Source: Curvibacter sp.
Lineage (GTDB): Bacteria > Pseudomonadota > Gammaproteobacteria > Burkholderiales > Burkholderiaceae_C
Reading direction: 5' to 3'
Length of the DNA stretch: 38,464 nucleotides
Assembly: GCA_019233055.1 (NCBI GenBank)
Contig: JAFAMV010000099.1
Span: 1-38,464, forward strand
The notes beneath the pieces were generated by a model that did not search any database, had not been told where the DNA came from, and saw only the letters and a list, made by a program, of their open reading frames with translations. Positions 16,183 to 24,205 of the stretch are shown here, in pieces. A program made the translations under genes and the position numbers. Each line of letters opens with the position of its first letter. Position 1 is the stretch's first letter.

Positions 16183-17241
16183 ATGAAAGATACGCAAATT
16201 TTATCGAGCTTCGGAGACGACCCGCCGCCCAGGACGCCCCTGCCGGCCTCGCAGCGTCCCGCCCTGGTGTTCGACGCCTGCCACACCGGCGTCGTGCTGC
16301 GGGCGCTGATGTTCGTCGAGACCGTGATGGGCGTGGCCGCCCTCTTCAAGGCCGACAGCGTCACCGGCTGGATCGATGCCCTGGGGCTTCTGACCTGCGC
16401 CGCCCTGCCGGCGACCCTGGCCTGGCTGATCCTGGCCTGCAGCCTGAAGCGCCTGCTGGCGCGCCTCACCGCGGCCCTGCAATACCTGGCCGGCAGCCTG
16501 CTGGGCGGCCTGACTGCACTCTACGGCTGCGGCCTGCTGGCCATGATCGACCACGCGGACCCCGTCCACTGGGTGGCCGGCGCCGCGTCGGGCGTGCTGC
16601 TGGCCAGCCTGCTCGTGGCCGCCTTGGCCCTGCGCGCCCGCGCCCGCACGCCAGCCGCCACCACCGCCCGGCTGGCCGAATTGCAGGCGCGCATCCGCCC
16701 GCATTTCCTGTTCAACACCCTCAACAGCGCAGTGGCCCTGGTGCGCAACGATCCGGCCAAGGCCGAGACCATGCTCGAAGACCTGAGCGACCTGTTCCGC
16801 CAGGCCCTGGCAGACCAGGACGAGCCCAGCACCCTGGGGCAGGAGCTGGCCATGGTCCGACGCTATCTGGCGATCGAAAAGATCCGCTTCGACGACCGGC
16901 TGCAGGTCCGCTGGCAATTGGATCCCCGGGCCGACAAGGCGAAGGTCCCACCGTTGCTTCTGCAACCACTTGTAGAAAACGCCATCAAGCACGGGGTCGA
17001 GGCGAGCACGGATCCGACCGATCTCCTGATCCGCACCGAACTGCGCGGCAAGCGCGTCCTCATCAGTATTTCCAACCAGCTTCCGGCGCCCGGGCTGCGA
17101 CTTACCACCCCGCGGCCAGGCCAGGGCATGGCCCTTTCGAACGTGCGCGATCGGTTGCGACTGTTGCACGATGTCGAGGCCGAATTCACAACTTCCATCA
17201 AGGGTGACCGATACCATGTCCGCATCACGCTCCCAGCGTGA
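16183..17241 (+). CDS. algZ: LytS/AlgZ-family sensor histidine kinase
   Basis: 352 aa from the ATG at 16183. The same frame stays open far upstream, but that stretch lies opposite argH and is not coding. Four hydrophobic segments (about 36-57, 65-87, 100-121 and 129-150) anchor it in the membrane with little periplasmic exposure. The His_kinase domain has the motif RPHFLFNTLNS with His174, and the ATPase domain has VENAIKHG with Asn266 and a glycine-rich stretch (GMALSNVRDRL). This is the unusual histidine kinase class paired with LytTR regulators. Its partner follows 61 bp downstream. In Pseudomonas the same neighbours (argH, algZ, algR) control alginate and surface behaviour; the role here is inferred only from synteny. 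Confidence 0.9.
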   Translation: MKDTQILSSFGDDPPPRTPLPASQRPALVFDACHTGVVLRALMFVETVMGVAALFKADSVTGWIDALGLLTCAALPATLAWLILACSLKRLLARLTAALQYLAGSLLGGLTALYGCGLLAMIDHADPVHWVAGAASGVLLASLLVAALALRARARTPAATTARLAELQARIRPHFLFNTLNSAVALVRNDPAKAETMLEDLSDLFRQALADQDEPSTLGQELAMVRRYLAIEKIRFDDRLQVRWQLDPRADKAKVPPLLLQPLVENAIKHGVEASTDPTDLLIRTELRGKRVLISISNQLPAPGLRLTTPRPGQGMALSNVRDRLRLLHDVEAEFTTSIKGDRYHVRITLPA

Positions 17242-17302
17242 GCCGAGGCTCGGCAACGCACGGGCCGCTTCGCCTTAACCCATGCCAATGCCCTGAATCC
17301 CC

Positions 17303-18049
17303 ATGGAGCTGAATATCCTGATCGTTGACGACGAAGCCCTCGCACGCTCACGCCTGCAGATCCTCCTGAGCGATCTCGACCCCTCATGGGTCAAGCTCGT
17401 CCAGGAGGCTGCGAACGCCCCCACGGCCATGGCCATCCTGGATCGTGAACGCATCGACGTCATCCTGCTCGACATCCAATTGCCCGGCACCGACGGCCTT
17501 GGGCTGGCCAACCATCTGCGGACGCAACGTCGCCCACCGGCCGTGATCTTCGTGACCGCCCACTCCGAGCACGCCTTGCGGGCCTTCGAACTCGATGCCG
17601 TCGACTACCTCACCAAGCCCGTGCGCCTGGAGCGCCTCAAGGATGCCCTGCTGAAGGCGCAACGCCGCATCCAGAATGGCAAGCGTCTCGAATCCGAAAG
17701 CGGTGCCAGTGAAGCCCTGGTCATCCAGGACCGGGGCCGGACCGAACGGGTCCCCCTGGCCGAAGTGCTGTATTTCAAGGCCGAACTCAAGTACGTCACC
17801 GTCCGGACTGCCGTGCGCAGCTACATCCTCGACGGCTCGCTCAGCGAACTGGAAACCCGCTACGCCGACAGCTTCATACGGGTGCATCGGAACGCCCTGG
17901 TGTCCAAAAAGGCCGTGCGCTCACTTGAGAAACACTTCGACGCCACCGAAGGCGAAGGCTGGTCGGTACGGTTACAAGGCCTCGAAGAGCGTCTGGCCGT
18001 GTCCCGTCGACAACTCGCCACGGTGCGCGAAGCCCTGTCCAGCCACTGA
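17303..18049 (+). CDS. algR: LytTR-family response regulator (AlgR-like)
   Basis: 248 aa. The receiver domain (1-120) has Asp9/Asp10, phospho-acceptor Asp57 in VILLDIQLP and Lys105 in YLTKPV. Residues about 142-245 form a LytTR DNA-binding domain with the typical pattern ADSFIRVHRNALV. It acts with the kinase encoded just upstream. In many relatives hemC follows this gene; here the next gene is a siderophore receptor after a 305-bp gap. Confidence 0.92.
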   Translation: MELNILIVDDEALARSRLQILLSDLDPSWVKLVQEAANAPTAMAILDRERIDVILLDIQLPGTDGLGLANHLRTQRRPPAVIFVTAHSEHALRAFELDAVDYLTKPVRLERLKDALLKAQRRIQNGKRLESESGASEALVIQDRGRTERVPLAEVLYFKAELKYVTVRTAVRSYILDGSLSELETRYADSFIRVHRNALVSKKAVRSLEKHFDATEGEGWSVRLQGLEERLAVSRRQLATVREALSSH

Positions 18050-18354
18050 CCCCGGGCTGCGCGGCCGACCAGGGCGCTGCGGCCTCGCTCAAAGCACCCT
18101 GGCCCGGCCAGCCCCTGGACAAAAGCCCAAGGGCATTCCCATTTCTGGCCCTCCGGAATTCCTCCGACCCGGAGCACGCCAGGCCCATCCCGAGCCCTTC
18201 ACGACATCTGTTGCATTTCCGCCCAAAACAAGATGCAAACGCAAATGCTAACGATTCCTATTTATAATCCGAGATCCATCAAACTGTAGCCAGCCCAAGC
18301 CAGCCATCAGCGCGTCCCCTCCTCCATCTTTCGTTCGAACCTCAAGGCTGGTAC
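18050..18354 (+). other. Non-coding gap between algR-like gene and siderophore receptor
   Basis: No convincing reading frame is seen in these 305 bases. The first two thirds are GC-rich without a stem and T-run terminator. The last 120 bases turn AT-richer and hold a Fur-box-like site and a TATAAT hexamer (18263-18268), so the receptor promoter probably lies here. Confidence 0.6.
18241..18259 (+). promoter_or_regulatory. Fur-box-like site before the siderophore receptor
   Basis: GCAAATGCTAACGATTCCT matches 11 of 19 positions of the Fur consensus GATAATGATAATCATTATC, and 10 of 13 in its centre. It lies next to a TATAAT hexamer and about 100 bases upstream of an iron-receptor gene. That is the expected place for iron repression; the match is moderate. 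Confidence 0.5.
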
Positions 18355-20667
18355 ATGTCTCTTCTTCCCACCTCCGCCGGCGGCCGCCGTGGCACGCCGC
18401 TGGCATTTGCCCTGTTGACCGCTCTGTCCTCGCAGGCCACCCTGGCCCAGACCGAAGCGCCGCCGGCCGCGCCGGCCACGCCCCAGCCGCCGGCTGCCCG
18501 ACCTGCCGCCACCCCTGGCGCCAGCACCCCGGCGACGTTGCGGGAGGTCAAGGTCAATGCATCCGCAGGCAATCGGGAACTGGCCACCAACCAGAGTTCA
18601 CTGAAACGCCTGGGCGAAGACCTGCGCGATGTCCCGCAGTCGGTGACGGTCATCAACCAGGCGCTGATGCAGTCTCAGGGTGCCACGTCCCTGGCCTCGG
18701 CCCTGCGCAACGTGCCCGGCCTGACCATCGGCGGCGCCGAAGGCAGCCAGATCGGCACCAACATCAACCTCAACGGCTTCACCGCCCGCACCGACCTGTA
18801 CCTCGACGGTGCGCGCGACCGGGCCCAGTATTACCGGGACACCTTTGCACTCGACGCCATCGAGGTGCTCATGGGACCGTCCTCGATGCTGTTCGGCCGC
18901 GGCTCCACCGGCGGCGTGATCAACCAGGTCAGCAAGACGCCGACCCTCAAGCCCGGCACCGAGGTGCAGGTCTCGGCCACCACGAACGGCCTCGTGCGCA
19001 CCGTCCTGGACCACAACCAGCCGCTGTCCGACACCTCGGCCTTCCGGGTCGCCGTGATGGGCCAGGACGGCAACGCCACCGACCGCGACCAGAGCCGCCT
19101 GCGCGACTTCGGGGTCGCCCCGTCTCTCAAGCTGGGCATCGGCACCCCGACCCAGGTCACCCTCAGCGGCCTGTTCCAGCACAACAACGACCAGCCCGAC
19201 TACGGCTTGCCCAATCTGAACGGAGCCCCCGCCCCGGTGGCCCGAACCCTGGCCTATGGCTTCAGCGACGACCGGACGATCTCGAACATCGCCGCCCTGT
19301 CGGCCCAGGTCGAACACCGGATCACCCCCACACGCACGCTGCGCAACCAGACCCAGTTCAACTATGTGACGACCGACGCGCGGGAGACCGCGCCGAATGC
19401 GATCGGCACACTGGCCGCCAACGGCTCCTTCGTGGCCCTGCCCACCGGCACCACGGCGGTCCCGGCCGCGGCCAGCAGCAACCTGCCGCTGTCCCAGCTC
19501 TGGGTGCGCCAGCAAAGCCATGACCGGGTGATCCGCGACCAGTCCTTCTACAACGTGACCGAGCTCACCGACAAGCTGGCGTGGGGCTCGACCCGCCATT
19601 CGCTGCTGGCCGGCATCGAGCTGGGCGCCGACAACTACAACAACCAGAACTACTACCGCAACGGCTCCTGCAACGGCACGGCGCTCAACCCTGCCGGAGG
19701 CACCTCGGGCTATGTCAGCTGCGAGCCGCTGCTGAGCCCCAGCACCGGCGCCTCGCCCAGCAATGCGCCCAGCGTGGCGGGCAACCTGGCCACCGGACAG
19801 TCCACCACCCTGGCCGGGTATGTGAACGACACCATCGAACTCAATGCGCAGTTCAAGCTGGTGGCCGGCCTGCGCTTCGACCGCTTCAGCGCCAGCGTGG
19901 GCAACTCGATGCCCAACTCGACCACGCCGGCGGCCGTCAGCCAGACCGTCAACAAGACCAGTGTGCGTGGCGGCGGCATCTGGCAACCCACGCCGACCCA
20001 GTCCTACTACCTGTCCTACAGCACCTCCTTCGATCCCTCGCTGGAGCAACTGGTCAACACCACCGGCACCTCGGGCGCCCTGGCGCCGGCGAGCAACAAG
20101 GCCTACGAAGGCGGCGGAAAATGGGATCTCAACGACGGCAAGCTGACCGCCAGTGCGGCGCTGTTCCAGATCACCCAGTACAACGCGGCCTCCAAGGACA
20201 ACAACGGCAACTACACCGCCACCGGCACCGTGCGGGTCAATGGTGCCCGTGCCGGTCTGGCCGGGCAGCTCAATGACCGCTGGCAGGTCTTCGGCGGCTA
20301 CACCTACCTGGACGCGACCATCATCAACGGCGTGGCGCCGGGCACCCAGGGCATGGTGCCGGCCAACACACCCAAGAATTCGGCCAGCCTGTGGAGCACC
20401 TATGCGCTGACGCCTGAGTGGGAGATCGGTGGCGGCCCGACATTCAGCAGCGCCCGCTATGCCAACAACACCGACCTGGTGCGTGTGGGCGAGTACACCC
20501 GCTGGGACGCCATGCTGGCCTACCACCAGCGGCAATACGATGTGCGGCTGAACCTGTTCAACCTGGGCAACAAGTACTACTACGATGCCCTGATCCCCTC
20601 GGACGGCGGCCGCGCCGTGCCGGGCCTCGGCCGCACCGCCTCCATCACGGTCAACTACAGGTTCTGA
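18355..20667 (+). CDS. TonB-dependent siderophore receptor (Fiu/catecholate-like)
   Basis: 770 aa outer-membrane protein. A signal peptide ends near Ala31 (ATLA/QTE), followed by an Ala/Pro-rich linker (about 34-60). A TonB-box-like REVKVNA precedes the plug domain, which contains DVPQSVTVINQALMQ and the conserved stretch RGSTGGVINQVSK. The remaining roughly 560 residues form the barrel, ending in VNYRF with the terminal Phe expected for outer-membrane assembly. There is no STN signalling domain, so it does not appear to drive an anti-sigma switch. It takes up ferric siderophores using TonB energy. The downstream PiuC-type dioxygenase and PepSY protein are typical partners of Fiu/PiuA receptors, which supports a catecholate-type ligand, though the exact ligand is not shown. 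Confidence 0.93.
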   Translation: MSLLPTSAGGRRGTPLAFALLTALSSQATLAQTEAPPAAPATPQPPAARPAATPGASTPATLREVKVNASAGNRELATNQSSLKRLGEDLRDVPQSVTVINQALMQSQGATSLASALRNVPGLTIGGAEGSQIGTNINLNGFTARTDLYLDGARDRAQYYRDTFALDAIEVLMGPSSMLFGRGSTGGVINQVSKTPTLKPGTEVQVSATTNGLVRTVLDHNQPLSDTSAFRVAVMGQDGNATDRDQSRLRDFGVAPSLKLGIGTPTQVTLSGLFQHNNDQPDYGLPNLNGAPAPVARTLAYGFSDDRTISNIAALSAQVEHRITPTRTLRNQTQFNYVTTDARETAPNAIGTLAANGSFVALPTGTTAVPAAASSNLPLSQLWVRQQSHDRVIRDQSFYNVTELTDKLAWGSTRHSLLAGIELGADNYNNQNYYRNGSCNGTALNPAGGTSGYVSCEPLLSPSTGASPSNAPSVAGNLATGQSTTLAGYVNDTIELNAQFKLVAGLRFDRFSASVGNSMPNSTTPAAVSQTVNKTSVRGGGIWQPTPTQSYYLSYSTSFDPSLEQLVNTTGTSGALAPASNKAYEGGGKWDLNDGKLTASAALFQITQYNAASKDNNGNYTATGTVRVNGARAGLAGQLNDRWQVFGGYTYLDATIINGVAPGTQGMVPANTPKNSASLWSTYALTPEWEIGGGPTFSSARYANNTDLVRVGEYTRWDAMLAYHQRQYDVRLNLFNLGNKYYYDALIPSDGGRAVPGLGRTASITVNYRF

Positions 20668-20674
20668 TCCCACC

Positions 20675-21361
20675 ATGCTGGTCTGCATTCCCCAAGTCCT
20701 GACACCCGAAGAAATCGCCCAGCTGCGGGCCCTGCTCGACCACGCTGGCGAGGCCTGGGTCGATGGACGGGTCACGGCGGGCTACTCTGGAGCGCCGGTC
20801 AAGTTCAACCAGCAGATCGACGAGCAGTCCCAGGTGGCCCGGCAGTGCCAGCACATCGTGGCCTCGGCGCTGGAGCGCCACCCGCTGTTCATCAGCGCCG
20901 TCCTGCCGAATGTGCTTTACCCGCCGATGTTCAACCGCTACGGCGAGGGCATGGGCTTCGGACTGCACGTGGATGGCGGGGTGCGCCTGCACCCGCACAA
21001 CGGCAGCAAGCTGCGCACCGATGTCTCGGGCACGCTGTTCCTGGCCGAGCCCGACAGCTACGACGGCGGCGAACTGCAGATCGAGGACACCTATGGCATG
21101 CACAGTGCCAAGCTGCCGGCGGGCGACATGGTCATCTACCCGTCGACCAGCCTGCACCAGGTGACCCCGGTCACGCGCGGGGTCCGGGTGGCCTGTTTCA
21201 CCTGGATCCAGAGCCTGGTGCGGGACACCGGCCACCGGACCCTGCTGTTCGACCTGGACAACGCCATCCAGCAACTCAATGCCACCGACGCCGATGCCGG
21301 CGCCCGACGCACCCTGGTCGGCACCTACCACAACCTCTTGCGCCAATGGAGCGAGGTCTGA
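20675..21361 (+). CDS. piuC: PKHD-type Fe(II)/2-oxoglutarate dioxygenase (PiuC/YbiX)
   Basis: 228 aa, the normal size for PiuC/YbiX. It belongs to the prolyl-4-hydroxylase-like fold. The iron ligands are His98 and Asp100 (GLHVDGGV) and His161 (TSLHQVTPV); Arg171, ten residues later, fits the 2-oxoglutarate carboxylate anchor. It starts only 7 bp after the receptor stop and is surely in the same operon. Its natural substrate is not known for any family member I can name; a role in processing siderophores or their iron complexes is inferred from constant linkage to these receptors. Confidence 0.93.
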   Translation: MLVCIPQVLTPEEIAQLRALLDHAGEAWVDGRVTAGYSGAPVKFNQQIDEQSQVARQCQHIVASALERHPLFISAVLPNVLYPPMFNRYGEGMGFGLHVDGGVRLHPHNGSKLRTDVSGTLFLAEPDSYDGGELQIEDTYGMHSAKLPAGDMVIYPSTSLHQVTPVTRGVRVACFTWIQSLVRDTGHRTLLFDLDNAIQQLNATDADAGARRTLVGTYHNLLRQWSEV

Positions 21362-21386
21362 GCGACCGGCGCACACAAGGAATGGC

Positions 21387-22142
21387 ATGCACCCCGCCTC
21401 TCTCGACCCCCTGAAACAGGTGGACCCCGCGACCGTCCACCGACACCCCGCCAGCGCCGAAAGCCGCCGGCGGCAGCGCTATGCCCTGTTCGTCACCTGG
21501 GTGCGCAAGACCCATGGCTGGATCGGCCTCTGGGGCGCCCTGCTGGGCCTGCTGTTCGGCCTCAGCGGCATCTGGCTGAACCACCGGGCCGTGCTGAAGC
21601 TGCCGCCGGTGGCCCAGCAACGGCACAATGCCCAGCTGGCCCTGCCGGACCCGGCGCCGGCCTCCGCACAGGAGATGGCCGCCTGGTTGCAGCACGATCT
21701 GGAACTCCCGGCTCCGCCCAACCAGATCAAGGTCGATCCCGCCAGGCCCGTGGCCTGGACCGAGAAGATCAAACCCCCAAGGGGCACAGCCGATCCGGCG
21801 CCCGAAGACCGCCCGGCGCCGCTGCGCCAGCCCGAGCGTTGGACCTTCAATTTCGGCGGCCCCCACGAACTGGTGCAGGCCGAGTACTGGGTCGGCAACC
21901 GGTCGGTGGGCGTCACGACCACCTCCAACGGCTTCCTGGCCACCCTGAGCAATCTGCACAAGGGTGTCGGCATGACCGTCCCCTGGATCCTGCTGGTCGA
22001 CAGCCTGGCCGGCAGCATGATCTTTCTCTCGATCTCGGGGGTGATCCTCTGGATCCAGATGAACCGCCGCCGTGCCCTGGGCGTCGGTATCTTTTCAGCC
22101 TCGGTCCTGTTGACCGGATTCCTGATCGGCCTGCGCCTCTGA
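21387..22142 (+). CDS. PepSY-associated membrane protein of the iron cassette
   Basis: 251 aa from the ATG at 21387, which has AAGGA five bases upstream; the gap to piuC is 25 bp. The N-terminus is cytoplasmic and basic. A first membrane helix (THGWIGLWGALLGLLFGLSG, about 37-57) is followed by a periplasmic region (about 65-185), then two further helices near the C-terminus. HKGVGM before the second helix and THGW at the first are conserved histidines of PepSY_TM proteins, which are often linked to siderophore uptake and proposed to act in ferric reduction or periplasmic iron handling. It is shorter than four-helix PiuB proteins. Probably the last gene of the iron operon. Confidence 0.82.
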   Translation: MHPASLDPLKQVDPATVHRHPASAESRRRQRYALFVTWVRKTHGWIGLWGALLGLLFGLSGIWLNHRAVLKLPPVAQQRHNAQLALPDPAPASAQEMAAWLQHDLELPAPPNQIKVDPARPVAWTEKIKPPRGTADPAPEDRPAPLRQPERWTFNFGGPHELVQAEYWVGNRSVGVTTTSNGFLATLSNLHKGVGMTVPWILLVDSLAGSMIFLSISGVILWIQMNRRRALGVGIFSASVLLTGFLIGLRL

Positions 22143-22263
22143 CCCGAGGCCAGGGCCGCCCCGCCTGCAGGCGGTCGGCTCAGGTGACTTGAAACGGCAG
22201 GGCAAGACAGCAACGGGGGTCAGTCACCGACCGCCGTGCCCCAGCCCAGCCCCTCGGGCTTCC

Positions 22264-22304
22264 CTGCCAGGCGCACCGCCGGACGGTGCGCCCTCCGATG
22301 GCAG
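22264..22304. terminator. Two-part hairpin between convergent genes
   Basis: An inner perfect 9-bp stem (GGCGCACCG 22270-22278 with CGGTGCGCC 22284-22292) sits inside an outer 6-bp pairing (CTGCCA 22264-22269 with TGGCAG 22299-22304). It lies between the end of the iron operon and the end of the 143-aa gene. No T-run follows on either strand, so it is a candidate bidirectional transcript end or 3' protection element. A separate 14-bp GC palindrome, CCGCCTGCAGGCGG, is at 22161-22174. Confidence 0.45.
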
Positions 22305-22329
22305 GTTCCGCCAGAAGGGCCTGCTGAGC

Positions 22330-22761
22330 TCAGGCCGCAGAGGGCAGCAGCCCAGCCGGACCGCTCAAACCCAGGCGCAGGGCCTGGGCCTCGGAACGGC
22401 TCAGGCGGTGCTTCAGTGCCCGGACCACCAGGACCTGGCCGGTCGCCAGTTGCTTCCAGCCATAGTCCGACAGCTGAGAGGCCAGATCGCGCAGAAAGCC
22501 GTCAGAACGCCCCAACTCCCCCAGCACGGTGAAGATCGAGCGTGTGGCCTGGAAATAGACCTCGTTCAAGGCCCCCTTGGCACTGCGGCAGGCCATGCCG
22601 ATGTAGGCCACCAGCAGCATCCGGGCGACCCGCGCCCAATAGGGATTGCCGTCCGTCTGCGGAATCAGCTCCGCAGCGACCGCCTGGATGTCGCCCGGCT
22701 CGTGGGCGGTTCCGGTTCGGATTTGTTCCAGCAAGGTGCTGGGAGAACTCAATGTGTCCAT
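22330..22761 (-). CDS. Hypothetical helical protein, 143 aa
   Basis: I do not recognise the family. The gene is well supported: AGGAGG lies six bases before the ATG at 22761. The product has no signal peptide. A moderately hydrophobic stretch (ARVARMLLVAYIGMACR, about 43-59) and otherwise amphipathic helices suggest a soluble all-alpha fold. Residues 90-130 (LRDLASQLSDYGWKQLATG) look like packed helices. It stands alone between the convergent iron operon and a long control region shared with the acid-catabolism operon. No catalytic or DNA-binding motif is visible. Confidence 0.75.
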   Translation of the reverse strand: MDTLSSPSTLLEQIRTGTAHEPGDIQAVAAELIPQTDGNPYWARVARMLLVAYIGMACRSAKGALNEVYFQATRSIFTVLGELGRSDGFLRDLASQLSDYGWKQLATGQVLVVRALKHRLSRSEAQALRLGLSGPAGLLPSAA

Positions 22762-22943
22762 GAGAGACCTCCTGATCTTCTAGGTATGGGTATAAGCGAG
22801 AGTTGTGCCTCCTTCATGTAGCCTCCGCCATTTGTGTAACGCGGAGTTACCTTCGGCCGTCCGGCAACTGAAGGCCGACCACAGGAATTTCAAGAGGCTT
22901 TGCCTCCCACCGAACAGACATGCACTGCCGCTCGGCGAGAACA

Positions 22944-22963
22944 ATCTAGGGTTTACCCTAGAT
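22944..22963. promoter_or_regulatory. Perfect 9+9 bp palindromic operator candidate
   Basis: ATCTAGGGT and ACCCTAGAT are exact reverse complements separated by TT. The 20-bp dyad lies 265 bases before the first operon gene. The size and symmetry suit a dimeric regulator. I cannot assign the protein; the LysR regulator at 28.5 kb is one candidate but its usual T-N11-A site is not an obvious fit. Confidence 0.6.
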
Positions 22964-22973
22964 ACCCTCTATT

Positions 22974-23025
22974 GTTACAAATTTCGCCTCGATTTCTCGG
23001 CATCAGCCAAGAAAGTATTTGTAAC
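22974..23025. repeat. Inverted repeat GTTACAAAT...ATTTGTAAC
   Basis: Two perfect 9-bp arms (22974-22982 and 23017-23025) are separated by 34 bases. The GTTAC/GTAAC core also occurs at 22836-22840 and 22846-22850, making four half-sites in 190 bases. Possibly paired binding sites of one regulator. Confidence 0.5.
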
Positions 23026-23227
23026 CAAGGTCTGCGCAGGTTTTTCTTCACCGTCCCGCACCACGGATGAGCGCCCTGTTGGAGGGCACCGTGGCGACCG
23101 CCCCGATCTGGCGCCCGGCCAAGCATTCGCAAAAGCAATCGACACAGCCCTTTTTCCAATTGGACAGCGATGGATCGCCCGCCCAAGATGGGCTCTGCCT
23201 TGCAGCAGACCTCACAGGAGACAAGAC

Positions 23228-24202
23228 ATGCATCGATTCCAGGCCTGGCGGGCCTTTTTGTGCGCGACGGCCACCCTCCTGGCTGCCATGACGCTGTCGG
23301 CGCAGCCGGCCTACCCGAACGCCCCGGTCACCCTCGTCGTGCCTTTCGCCGCCGGCAGCGGCACCGACGCGGTGGCCCGGGCGGTGGCGCAGAAGTTGAC
23401 CGAACGCCTGAATCAGCCGGTGATCGTCGACAACCGTCCGGGGGCGAGTGCCCAGATGGGCGCCAGCTATGTGGCCAAGGCACGGCCAGACGGCTACACG
23501 CTCTTCATGACCACCAACACCTCGCACTCGGCCAACCCCAGCCTGTTCAGACAACTGCCTTACGACCCGATCAAGGACTTCACCCCGGTCGCCGGCGTCG
23601 GCGAACTGCCGTTTGCCCTGGTGGTGCCCGACAGCCTGCCGGTCCGCACCCTGCCCGAATTCCTGGCCTACGCCCGCGCCCATCCGGGCAGCCTGAGCTA
23701 TGCAACCCCCAACAGCACCTCGCTGGTGGCCAGCGAGACCCTCAAACGCCTGGCCGGCCTGGACGTGATGGGCGTGCCCTACAAGGCCAGCCCGCAGGCC
23801 ATGACCGATCTGCTGGGCGGCCAGGTGCAGATGTATGTGGTCGACCTGGGTTCCGGCATGCGCATGATCCGCGCCGGCCGGGTGCGTGCACTCGGCCTCA
23901 CCACCGCACAAGGCTCGGCCCTGCTGCCCGATGTGCCGCCGATCGCCCAGACCGTGAAAGGCTTCGACCTCACCTCCTGGAACGGCATCTTCGGGCCCGC
24001 CGGCCTGCCACCGGCCGTGGTGCAGCGCTTGAACCACGAGATCAACGCGGTGCTGGCCGACCGCGACCTGCAGGAAAAGCTGTCGGTGATCGGCTTCCAG
24101 GTCTGGCCGCCGGCCGGCCCCGAGGCCTTCGGCCGGTATGTGAACAGCCAGCTCACGCACTGGACGGCCCTGATCAGGCAGGCGGGCATCCAGCCTGAAT
24201 GA
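23228..24202 (+). CDS. Bug/TctC-family periplasmic solute-binding protein (Sec-exported)
   Basis: 324 aa from the ATG at 23228, with AGGAG seven bases upstream. A Sec signal peptide covers about 1-28 (core FLCATATLLAAMTLS, cleavage near QPA). The mature protein starts with the family hallmark YPNAPVTLVVPFAAGSGTD, followed by VDNRPGASAQMG and KARPDGYTL. Bug proteins bind carboxylates in the periplasm; in Burkholderiales most are orphans without TctA/TctB. This one opens an operon with a CoA-transferase only three bases downstream, which suggests that its ligand is a carboxylic acid later activated to a CoA thioester. The ligand is unknown. Confidence 0.93.
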   Translation: MHRFQAWRAFLCATATLLAAMTLSAQPAYPNAPVTLVVPFAAGSGTDAVARAVAQKLTERLNQPVIVDNRPGASAQMGASYVAKARPDGYTLFMTTNTSHSANPSLFRQLPYDPIKDFTPVAGVGELPFALVVPDSLPVRTLPEFLAYARAHPGSLSYATPNSTSLVASETLKRLAGLDVMGVPYKASPQAMTDLLGGQVQMYVVDLGSGMRMIRAGRVRALGLTTAQGSALLPDVPPIAQTVKGFDLTSWNGIFGPAGLPPAVVQRLNHEINAVLADRDLQEKLSVIGFQVWPPAGPEAFGRYVNSQLTHWTALIRQAGIQPE

Positions 24203-24205
24203 ACC

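Larger units (their letters stand above)
22762..23227. other. 466-bp non-coding divergent control region
   Basis: The region separates the orphan gene (-) from the Bug/CoA-transferase operon (+). No gene with a ribosome site is seen. It is AT-richer than its surroundings and carries several inverted repeats: GTAAC/GTTAC around GCGGA (22836-22850), a 20-bp palindrome (22944-22963) and GTTACAAAT/ATTTGTAAC (22974-23025). It probably holds the promoters of both genes and a long operon leader. Confidence 0.7.

Noticed and set aside
18598..20775. 725-codon minus-strand frame opposite the siderophore receptor
   Set aside because: No recognisable motif and compositionally a shadow of the receptor gene, which has a complete plug, barrel and terminal Phe.
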